Shown here: piece after piece, positions 1 to 5,676 of the stretch
Layout: every line of letters starts with the position of its first letter
How positions within the stretch are numbered: position 1 is the stretch's first letter
Origin: Opitutaceae bacterium
GTDB lineage: Bacteria; Verrucomicrobiota; Verrucomicrobiia; Opitutales; Opitutaceae
Assembly (NCBI GenBank): GCA_025352845.1
Contig: JANXSC010000096.1
Span: 1-5,676, forward strand
DNA: 5,676 nucleotides
Reading direction: 5' to 3'
Position numbers and translations under genes: made by a program
The notes under the pieces: generated by a model
Seen by the model: only the letters and a program-made list of their open reading frames with translations
The model's database searches: none
Told to the model about the DNA's origin: nothing

Positions 1-896
1 TCGGCGATGTCCACGGCGACGCTGATCGGCTCGAACGTCTGCTCGGAATCCTCGGCTACCTTGAATCTGCAGGGGCGATGAGCCACCCCGATGGCCGGTG
101 CGCCATCTTCGTCGGTGACCTGGTCGACCGCGGGCCCAAGGTCGCAGAGACACTCAGGCTCGTGCGGGCGATGGTTAAGTCCGGCACCGCGCGGATGGTG
201 CTCGGCAACCATGAGTTCAACCTGCTCTGCCTCCACCTGCCGGACGGGAACGGCGGCTTCCTGCGCCCGCACACCGCGCGCAACCTCAACGGAGTCCGGG
301 CCAGCCTCGCGGCTTTTGCCGGCCGGGACGCCGGGCTGAGAGAGTATCTCGAATGGTTCCGCACTCTGCCCCTCTACCTCGATCTCGGTGGCCTAAGGGT
401 TGTCCATGCCGAATGGAACGCCGAGCTGGTCGCGGGTGTGAACGGGCGGGCCTATCTCGATGAGGACTTCCTCAAAGAAGCTTCGACCAAGGGCAGCGCC
501 GCTCACCGCACCATCGAAATCCTGCTGAAGGGCTCGGAGGTAGCACTTCCGGCCGGCAGCACCTACACGGACTTCGACGGCACGGTGCGCCACGAGGTGC
601 GCATCTGCTGGCCCCACCCGGCAAAGGGCCGGACGTTCAAGCAGGTGGCCTTCGGCTCTTGCGATACAATCCCGGACGCGCCGGTGCCGGCCGAGGTCGC
701 GACCGACATCAAAGGCTACGGTGCCGACGAACCACCAGTGTTCTTCGGCCACTACGCGCTCAACGACCTGCCCAACGCCCTCGTCGCCCCGAACGCCGCC
801 TGCCTCGACCACGGCTGCGGCAAGGGCGGGCTGCTCGCGGCCTACCGGTGGAACGGCGAGCGCACGCTCTCGGCCCTCAATTTTGTCTCAACCTAA
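1..896 (+). CDS. PPP-type calcineurin-like metallophosphoesterase (5'-truncated by window edge)
   Basis: Likely a soluble cytoplasmic, two-metal phosphoesterase of the PPP/ApaH/PrpE type, which hydrolyses phosphoprotein, dinucleoside polyphosphate or similar phosphoester substrates; the substrate cannot be read from the sequence. The frame is already open at base 3 and begins with GDVHGD (3-20), the first metal-binding motif, so only a handful of N-terminal residues are missing. It is followed by GDLVDRGP (114-137), GNHE (204-215), VHAEW (402-416, at the place of the family's HAG/HGG motif) and FFGHY (741-755, late metal-ligand His). All the expected blocks occur in the correct order over 297 visible residues, so the enzyme looks catalytically complete. 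HAEW instead of HAG(I/L) is a mild deviation. There is no signal peptide evidence because the start is missing. The TAA at 894-896 lies 14 bases before the next gene, which suggests an operon. The ATG at 78 is internal and not the real start, because motif I lies upstream of it. Confidence 0.9.
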   Translation, partial: GDVHGDADRLERLLGILGYLESAGAMSHPDGRCAIFVGDLVDRGPKVAETLRLVRAMVKSGTARMVLGNHEFNLLCLHLPDGNGGFLRPHTARNLNGVRASLAAFAGRDAGLREYLEWFRTLPLYLDLGGLRVVHAEWNAELVAGVNGRAYLDEDFLKEASTKGSAAHRTIEILLKGSEVALPAGSTYTDFDGTVRHEVRICWPHPAKGRTFKQVAFGSCDTIPDAPVPAEVATDIKGYGADEPPVFFGHYALNDLPNALVAPNAACLDHGCGKGGLLAAYRWNGERTLSALNFVST

Positions 897-898
897 AC

Positions 899-904
899 GA
901 AGGA
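899..904 (+). promoter_or_regulatory. Ribosome binding site of the TPR-protein gene
   Basis: GAAGGA lies six bases before the ATG at 911 in the short gap after the phosphatase stop codon. This placement fixes the start at 911. The open frame continues upstream to 659, but that extension is an arginine-rich shadow of the phosphatase gene. Confidence 0.7.
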
Positions 905-910
905 AAAATC

Positions 911-2782
911 ATGAAAAACAAACTAGACCCAGAAACGCTGGACGCGCCACCCGCGTTACCTCCCATGCGGTCAGCATCGTCAAATCCACGCCGCATAACC
1001 AAGGAATCGCTCCTGGAGCTGGTAAAGACTATGCCCGGCGGCGTGCTGATGCTTGCGACCGTAGAAGTCGAAGACGTTTACGAGACACGACACGGAGTCG
1101 GTTACTACCCATACGCAGAGTGCGCGTTCTTCTCGATGAAAGCGGCGAGAGCGTGCGCGAACTGGATCAACCGGGGATCGAAAAAACTGCACGGAGAAGC
1201 GGGGTTCAAGGCTCAGGCAAAGCCGATGGTGGTGACCAGCAAGCACTGCGATCAAGAATGGCTCCTCAATTTTCTCAACGGGAACGATTCATCGTGGATT
1301 CAAACGGTCGATTGCTGCATCGGCAAAGGGGCGATGGAGCCGGATTTCGGCGACGAAATCTCAGCGGAGAATAACGAGGCGTTGAGGATTGCTTACGCTC
1401 CGATGCCTGCGGTGACCTTCGCGCTGAAGCACCCGTTGTCGGGAGAGGAAAGGTTAGTGACGAACAATCGCGACGACCATTCTTCGAATCTCGATACGCT
1501 AGTCGAAGAAGGATTCGCCGAACCACTTGCGGCCGCCTTGAAAATTGAATCGGAGAAGCCGGGCTCGCCCGGCATCATTTCGACGGTGCTCGTCGCACTG
1601 GAGGTTCACCTACGCAGATATGACGATGCGGCGGCACGTGGCCGCGCGATAATTCAGAGGAAGGGTTGTCCCGAGCGGCTGCGCATGACCATCGCCCTTG
1701 CCCTGCACTACGCCGGTTTGTCGGAAGAGGCTTACCGATTACTCGAAGAAGGTGGTCAACCCGACCACGTATATCAAATGGCCTGCTGCGCTGCCCGCAT
1801 GGGCAAGCATACGGTTGCGCTGGGACACTTGATTGAGGCGACAGCAACCTCCGAAACCAACCGAGTTCGCTCCCTGCTCGATGAAGACTTCGATCCGCTA
1901 TGGGAGCACTTCGACACCGGTGCGGCCAATTTCCAGGAGTGCGCTTTGCTCGCGTCCCCCGCGATGGCTCGCTGCTTCGGCCCGGTGCCACCCTACGATG
2001 GGAGCCTCGACTACCTCGACCATTTCGACTTTGCCCGGCTGCCGGAACGACTTCGGCCCGCCGTCAAAGCGCGGTTCGTTTTATCCACGTATGTGCCGCG
2101 TCAACCCGGCGACCTCGGTTACGACGACGGACTTTCGACCGAGCTGTTTCACTTCCGCGTCACAGAAGGCTTGAATCGGCGAATGCGCGCGAGCGCCGCT
2201 TGGGATATGGCAAAGCGAGCGATGCTGGTGCTCGCGGAGGCCGAGACATGCGCCGCGGCTGGCAACATGATGCACTCCCGGTGGCACGTTTCGGAAATCG
2301 TCCGAAATCTCCCCAACGCCGCGAGCGATATCAGGAGTTACTGCGTGAACGAAAAGCTTCATCGGCTTGCGGACGAGTTCAGCGCCGTCGAAGCATTCCG
2401 CCCGCGGTTCACTTGCGATGCCGCCGCGTCCTATGAGACCAAGGATCTCAATCGCCTCGCCGAGATCCTCAAGAGCTGCCCGCCGCGGTTGCTTTCGCTC
2501 GGCATGATTCAAATCTATCACGGACACCTAGCACTTGCGGCGGGCGATACCGTAAGCGCCATCCAAGCCTACCTCGCCGCCGCGGACTGTTGGCCAGACG
2601 ATGCTGCGCCGTTTCACAACGCAGCGATGGAACTGGCGGAACTTGGCCGGTGGGACGAAGCCGAGTCGGTGGTCGCGCGTGCCCCGGCATCGTTTCACGA
2701 CCTCGAGGTCTGCCGCATTACGGCGCGGATCGTTGCGGCCCGGAGCCTCACACCAAGCCCGGTAGAACAAGGCGGTGTGTGA
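911..2782 (+). CDS. TPR-type repeat protein with unrecognised N-terminal domain
   Basis: A predicted 623-residue soluble protein with no obvious membrane segment or signal peptide. The N-terminal part (about residues 30-200) is an unrecognised, probably alpha/beta region rich in aromatic residues and cysteines, including YYPYAECAFFSMKAARACANW. About residues 225-335 look like a degenerate TPR array: a helix pair ending ALHYAGLSEEAYRLLEE, then a second one (MACCAARMGKHTVALGHLIEA). It closes with LLDEDFDPLW (FDPLW at residues 327-331), a signature often seen at the end of bacterial TPR groups. A second TPR-like stretch lies near the C-terminus (about 527-600: YHGHLALAAGDTVSAIQAYL, then AAMELAELGRWDEAESVV). 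TPR proteins usually act as protein-binding scaffolds, so a role joining the products of the flanking genes is plausible but inferred. The start at 911 is supported by GAAGGA six bases upstream. The stop TGA overlaps a possible ATG of the next gene. No catalytic motif was recognised. Confidence 0.82.
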   Translation: MKNKLDPETLDAPPALPPMRSASSNPRRITKESLLELVKTMPGGVLMLATVEVEDVYETRHGVGYYPYAECAFFSMKAARACANWINRGSKKLHGEAGFKAQAKPMVVTSKHCDQEWLLNFLNGNDSSWIQTVDCCIGKGAMEPDFGDEISAENNEALRIAYAPMPAVTFALKHPLSGEERLVTNNRDDHSSNLDTLVEEGFAEPLAAALKIESEKPGSPGIISTVLVALEVHLRRYDDAAARGRAIIQRKGCPERLRMTIALALHYAGLSEEAYRLLEEGGQPDHVYQMACCAARMGKHTVALGHLIEATATSETNRVRSLLDEDFDPLWEHFDTGAANFQECALLASPAMARCFGPVPPYDGSLDYLDHFDFARLPERLRPAVKARFVLSTYVPRQPGDLGYDDGLSTELFHFRVTEGLNRRMRASAAWDMAKRAMLVLAEAETCAAAGNMMHSRWHVSEIVRNLPNAASDIRSYCVNEKLHRLADEFSAVEAFRPRFTCDAAASYETKDLNRLAEILKSCPPRLLSLGMIQIYHGHLALAAGDTVSAIQAYLAAADCWPDDAAPFHNAAMELAELGRWDEAESVVARAPASFHDLEVCRITARIVAARSLTPSPVEQGGV

Positions 2783-4161
2783 TGCATCCGCTCGTCCAAG
2801 AGAGCAATACTTGCTCCACAGTGCGCCATTATGGCGCCACACATAGGGAGGGAATGGGTAGGAGGGATGGGGTTTGTCTTAGTTCAGGGATCGATGGATT
2901 GATGCTCGATGTTCCGGGATTGACCATCATCGGACCGCGACTCCCTAGGAACTGGCGCGAAGGCGACCACCTCGACCGGCTGTGCATCGTCCTCGTCACC
3001 GTCCTTGAGGGTCAAATTCATCGGAGCGATACGGACGGGTTTAGCCCAATCTCTGAACGACGGCTGGCGGAATTAGTCGGTCGCGACTTCGCCAGCCGCG
3101 CCCTTCACTTCCTCTGTGAGGCCACGGTCGGCGTCCTGGAATGCGACGGTTTTTATACGCCCGGCACGAAATGTCGGGGCTACCGCTTCCGAGACGACAT
3201 CCTCGCCCACGAGCTTTCCCCATACTGGATACCGCCAAAACTGGCCTCGAGCATTTCGGCATTTGACGCCAAGCACAGCCGAATTGGAGTCGGTGACAAA
3301 CCGTGCCATCAAACGCTGTGGCGGAACCTCTGCGGGCTGACGCTCGGTCCGTTTCCGACCGACCTGTTGCCGCCCCGGTCCAGCGATCCAAAAATCCAAC
3401 TGAAGCACCATGCATGGCAACAGGCGGTGGCCCGGATCAAGAACCAGCGGTGGCACTTTGCAACCGACCGGCGAACCGGACGGATCTTCAACAACTTCAC
3501 CTCGCTGTCCAAATTGCTCCGGCCCTACGCGCTCCTTGATGGCAAGACCTGCGCGGAGATCGACATTCGAAACTCCCAACCATTCTTCATGACCACGCTC
3601 TACCCGTCGCGATCCAATGAAGCCGTTCGTTTCGCCAAAGTTGTCAGCGAGGGCCGGTTTTATGAATCGCTGAACGCGGCGAGCGGGAATCCCTTTGCCG
3701 ATTGTGATCGATTAAAACTCAAGGAGGCCATTTTCACCGAGATCCTGTTCGGTCGGCGATGGGCCACGTCTCGCCTGTGGCAGGGGTTTCTCGATCTGTT
3801 TCCTGAAATGGCTCGAATCGTCGCCACTTTGAAATCGCGCGACTACCGCAGCCTCGCCGTAGAGCTCCAACGACGAGAGGCCCGGCTTATGATTCAGACT
3901 GTCGTTCCACGTTTGTCGTCATCCCTACCCGGCGTCCCGTTTCTCACCGTCCACGACAGCCTGGCCATCGACGCCCGGCACGCGGATCAAGCTGCAGCCT
4001 TGATAATAGAATGCGCTCAGGAGCAGACCGGAAACACGCCCTCACTCAGGATCACGCCACCTGCGACGAGATCTGGATCGCCTCACACCCACTCCGCACA
4101 GAGCAGTTCCGCCTGCGCGAGCACGGTCTTCACGGCCTCCTCCTGCAAGTCGGGCGGGTAG
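2782..4161 (+). CDS. Divergent family A polymerase-like palm protein with N-terminal winged-helix-like region
   Basis: Probably a nucleic-acid polymerase or a relative of one. Numbered from the ATG at 2782 (459 residues), residues 80-140 (ISERRLAEL to TKCRGYRF) look like a winged-helix module. Residues 233-249 (GRIFNNFTSLSKLLRP) lead into motif A, EIDIRNSQPFF (Asp261). Motif B is R310-x3-K314-x3-F318, then FG at 323-324, the O-helix pattern of family A enzymes with one extra residue before the aromatic-Gly pair. F-x3-FPEM (from 336) and ELQRREARLM (361-370) follow, then motif C, LTVHDSLAI (His391, Asp392, Ser393). No 3'-5' exonuclease domain is seen. The stop of the TPR gene overlaps the ATG at 2782 (TGATG). 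Downstream ATGs at 2854 and 2902 are serious alternatives, because 2783-2901 looks poorly coding and holds a palindrome; a start at 2902 would give 419 residues. The last 26 or so residues are antisense to hsdR and look non-native. Known family members were not identified by name, so the family A placement is an inference from motifs. Confidence 0.72.
   Translation: MHPLVQESNTCSTVRHYGATHREGMGRRDGVCLSSGIDGLMLDVPGLTIIGPRLPRNWREGDHLDRLCIVLVTVLEGQIHRSDTDGFSPISERRLAELVGRDFASRALHFLCEATVGVLECDGFYTPGTKCRGYRFRDDILAHELSPYWIPPKLASSISAFDAKHSRIGVGDKPCHQTLWRNLCGLTLGPFPTDLLPPRSSDPKIQLKHHAWQQAVARIKNQRWHFATDRRTGRIFNNFTSLSKLLRPYALLDGKTCAEIDIRNSQPFFMTTLYPSRSNEAVRFAKVVSEGRFYESLNAASGNPFADCDRLKLKEAIFTEILFGRRWATSRLWQGFLDLFPEMARIVATLKSRDYRSLAVELQRREARLMIQTVVPRLSSSLPGVPFLTVHDSLAIDARHADQAAALIIECAQEQTGNTPSLRITPPATRSGSPHTHSAQSSSACASTVFTASSCKSGG
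2823..2837. repeat. Perfect 7-bp inverted repeat with 1-base centre (operator-like palindrome)
   Basis: The arms GCGCCAT (2823-2829) and ATGGCGC (2831-2837) flank a single T. With one bulged C on the right, pairing extends two more bases on each side. It lies between the end of the TPR gene and the downstream candidate starts of the polymerase-like gene. A one-base centre suits a dimeric protein binding site better than an RNA hairpin, and no T-run follows, so it is not a typical terminator. If translation really begins at 2782, it is part of the coding sequence. Confidence 0.5.
2845..2866 (+). promoter_or_regulatory. Purine-rich tandem Shine-Dalgarno-like runs before alternative starts
   Basis: Two SD-like runs, AGGGAGGGA (2845-2853) and AGGAGGG (2860-2866), occur back to back. 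The first abuts an in-frame ATG at 2854 and the second abuts an out-of-frame ATG at 2867. Both spacings are shorter than the usual five to nine bases, so which start, if any, they serve is unclear. They lie well upstream of the in-frame ATG at 2902. Confidence 0.35.
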
Positions 4162-5676
4162 CCGTGCTTGTTCAGGATGCGCTTCACCATGACCTTGATC
4201 CTCGCCCGCGCACTTTCGCGCAGCGTCCAGTCGATGGTCACGCTCTTCTTCACCTGCGTGATGAGCTCGGCGGCGATGAGTTTGAGTTTGTCGTCACCCA
4301 TCGCCTTCACAGCGGATTCGTTTTTCGCGAGGGCGTCGTAGAAGGCGATCTCGTCGTCGGTCAGGCCGAGGTTTTCACCGCGCTTGGTGGCGGCGTCGAG
4401 GTCCTTGGCGAGTTTGATCAGCTCTTCGATGACCTGCATCGTGGAGATGGCGCGGTTGTGGTAGGCGTTGAGGGTCTTCTTGAGCTTCTCGGAGAAAATC
4501 TGGCTCTGCACGAGGTTGCGCTTGGAGCGGACTTTGAGTTCGTCCTTGAGCAGCTTCTCCAACAGCTCGGCGGCGACGTTCTTGTGCTTGAGGCCGCGCA
4601 CTTCGGCGAGGAATTGGTCGCTCAGGATCGAAATGTCCGGCTTGGGCAATCCGGCGGCGGTGAAAACGTCGATCACCTGGCCTTCGGTGGTGATGGCCTT
4701 GCTCACGAGCTGGCGGATGGCGGCGTCGATCTGCTCGGGCGTCTTGTGGTGGTTGGTGGTCTGCTTGCTCAACGCGGCTTGCAAGGCTTGGAAAAAACTC
4801 ACGTCGTCGCGGATCGCCGTGGCTTCATCGCTGGCGGCGCAGAGGGCGAAGGCGCGGGAAAGCTCCGTCACCACCTGCACCCAGCGCTTCTTGCCGTCGG
4901 CTTGTTCGAGAATGTGCTCCTGTCCGGCGGGGATGAGTTGCAGACGTTCGGTCGGCGTGCCGCTGGTCCACTTGTCCCAGTGGAAACCGTGCATCATGTC
5001 GCAGGCGATGCCGTGTTTCTCCAGCATCACGGCGATGGCTTGGGCGGTGTCGAAAGTCGGGTTCCCCTGACCGCCGTTCTCGGTGTAGGTGACGAGCGCC
5101 TTCTTGAGCTGATCGGCGAGGCCGAGGTAATCCACCACCAGCCCGCCGGGCTTGTCGCGAAAGACGCGGTTCACGCGGGCGATGGCCTGCATGAGGCCGT
5201 GGCCCTGCATCGGCTTGTCGGCATACATCGTGTGCAGACAGGGGGCGTCAAAGCCGGTCAGCCACATGTCGCGCACGATCACGATCTTGAAGGGGTTCTT
5301 CGCGTCCTTGAACTGGTTCGCGAGTTTGCGCCGGGCGTCCTTGCTGCGGATGTGTTTCTGCCATTCCGGGCCGTCCTCGGCGCTGCCGGTCATCACGACC
5401 TTGAGGGTTTCAGACTCCCACTCCGGGCGCAGTTTGATGAGCGCGTTGTAAAGGTCCACGCAGATGCGGCGGCTCATGCAGACGAGCATCGCCTTGCCGT
5501 CCATCGCCTCCACGCGCTTTGAAAAATGCGCCACCAGATCGGCGGCCACCAGCGCGATGCGTTTCGGGTCGCCCACCAGCGCCTCCAGCGCGGCCCACTT
5601 CGTCTTGAGCTTTTCCTTCTTCGTCAGCTCCTCACCTTCGGTGATCTCCTCAAACTCCGCGTCGAGCTTCGGCAGC
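4083..5676 (-). CDS. hsdR: Type I restriction enzyme HsdR, C-terminal part (start beyond right edge)
   Basis: HsdR is the motor and nuclease subunit of type I restriction-modification complexes. It translocates DNA with ATP and cleaves unmodified DNA at a distance, together with HsdM and HsdS. The frame is open from the right edge (reading LPKLDAEFEEITEGEEL) to the TGA at 4083-4085, about 530 residues. The second RecA-like helicase lobe is clear: GKAMLVCMSRRICVDLY (motif IV region, about 5450-5498), VRDMWLTGFDAP (motif V region, 5241-5276) and QAIARVNRVFRD (motif VI with the arginine fingers, 5154-5189). The rest is the alpha-helical C-terminal domain of HsdR (DUF3387-like), ending YPPDLQEEAVKTVLAQAELLCAEWV, a normal complete C-terminus for the family. 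The N-terminal PD-(D/E)xK nuclease and the Walker A and DEAD motifs must lie off the window, as presumably do hsdM and hsdS. No frameshift is visible. The GTG at 5576 is internal and not the start, because homologous sequence continues upstream of it. Confidence 0.93.
   Translation of the reverse strand, partial: LPKLDAEFEEITEGEELTKKEKLKTKWAALEALVGDPKRIALVAADLVAHFSKRVEAMDGKAMLVCMSRRICVDLYNALIKLRPEWESETLKVVMTGSAEDGPEWQKHIRSKDARRKLANQFKDAKNPFKIVIVRDMWLTGFDAPCLHTMYADKPMQGHGLMQAIARVNRVFRDKPGGLVVDYLGLADQLKKALVTYTENGGQGNPTFDTAQAIAVMLEKHGIACDMMHGFHWDKWTSGTPTERLQLIPAGQEHILEQADGKKRWVQVVTELSRAFALCAASDEATAIRDDVSFFQALQAALSKQTTNHHKTPEQIDAAIRQLVSKAITTEGQVIDVFTAAGLPKPDISILSDQFLAEVRGLKHKNVAAELLEKLLKDELKVRSKRNLVQSQIFSEKLKKTLNAYHNRAISTMQVIEELIKLAKDLDAATKRGENLGLTDDEIAFYDALAKNESAVKAMGDDKLKLIAAELITQVKKSVTIDWTLRESARARIKVMVKRILNKHGYPPDLQEEAVKTVLAQAELLCAEWV

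Noticed and set aside
393..812. A 139-codon frame on the - strand inside the phosphatase gene
   Set aside because: It is antisense to a region with conserved phosphatase motifs and has no recognisable feature of its own.
659..910. Upstream extension of the TPR-protein gene to an ATG at 659
   Set aside because: The extension lies inside the phosphatase gene in another frame and reads as arginine-rich shadow. The ATG at 911 has a well-placed GAAGGA.
2590..2781. Upstream extension of the polymerase-like gene to 2590
   Set aside because: It lies within the C-terminal TPR coding region in another frame and encodes a Cys/Arg/Gly-rich shadow peptide without family features.
2823..2850. Palindrome as an intrinsic terminator of the TPR gene
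   Set aside because: The centre is only one base, too tight for a stable RNA loop without opening pairs, and the following sequence is purine-rich with no T-run.
4040..4082. Terminator downstream of hsdR
   Set aside because: No stable stem followed by a T-run was found on the - strand; only a 6-bp AGATCT palindrome is present.
4011..5522. A 503-codon open frame on the + strand, opposite hsdR
   Set aside because: It is the antisense of a clear HsdR sequence, with the His/Val/Leu/Gly-rich composition expected of a G+C-rich mirror frame. It has no domain motif, and its start lies inside the polymerase-like gene.
1..5676. CRISPR array, tRNA, insertion sequence ends or tandem repeats
   Set aside because: No regularly spaced repeats, no tRNA-like cloverleaf segments, no transposase and no terminal inverted repeats were seen on reading the window by eye.

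Overview
The window is a G+C-rich, densely coding bacterial stretch. It holds three tightly packed genes on the + strand facing the end of a type I restriction gene on the - strand. No rRNA, tRNA, ribosomal protein or other taxon-specific marker is present, so the host cannot be named beyond 'bacterium of fairly high G+C'. A chromosomal or integrated-element accessory region is the most likely setting.

Layout. (1) Bases 1-896 carry a PPP-type calcineurin-like metallophosphoesterase that lacks only its first few codons at the window edge. (2) After a 14-base gap with a good ribosome binding site, bases 911-2782 encode a 623-residue TPR-type repeat protein with an N-terminal region I do not recognise. 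(3) Its stop overlaps the next possible start by one base (TGATG at 2780-2784). The third gene, ending at 4161, encodes a protein with a winged-helix-like N-terminal part followed by a divergent palm domain with family A polymerase-like motifs A, B and C. (4) From 4083 to the right edge, on the - strand, lies the C-terminal half of HsdR, the translocase/endonuclease subunit of a type I restriction-modification system. Its start, nuclease domain and first helicase motifs are off the window.

The close spacing suggests that the first three genes are co-transcribed: phosphatase, TPR scaffold and polymerase-like enzyme. This set does not match any system I know by name. Next to a type I restriction gene it looks like accessory or defence-island content, but that role is inference. 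The most interesting item is the polymerase-like protein. It keeps the catalytic aspartates and the R-x3-K-x3-F O-helix signature, has HDS instead of HDE in motif C, has Gln where DNA polymerases have the steric-gate Glu, and shows no exonuclease domain. The 120 bases before its best-supported coding region hold a palindrome and repeated Shine-Dalgarno-like purine runs, so its true start is uncertain. Its last 26 codons run antisense into the end of hsdR, which marks a possible junction between two genetic units.
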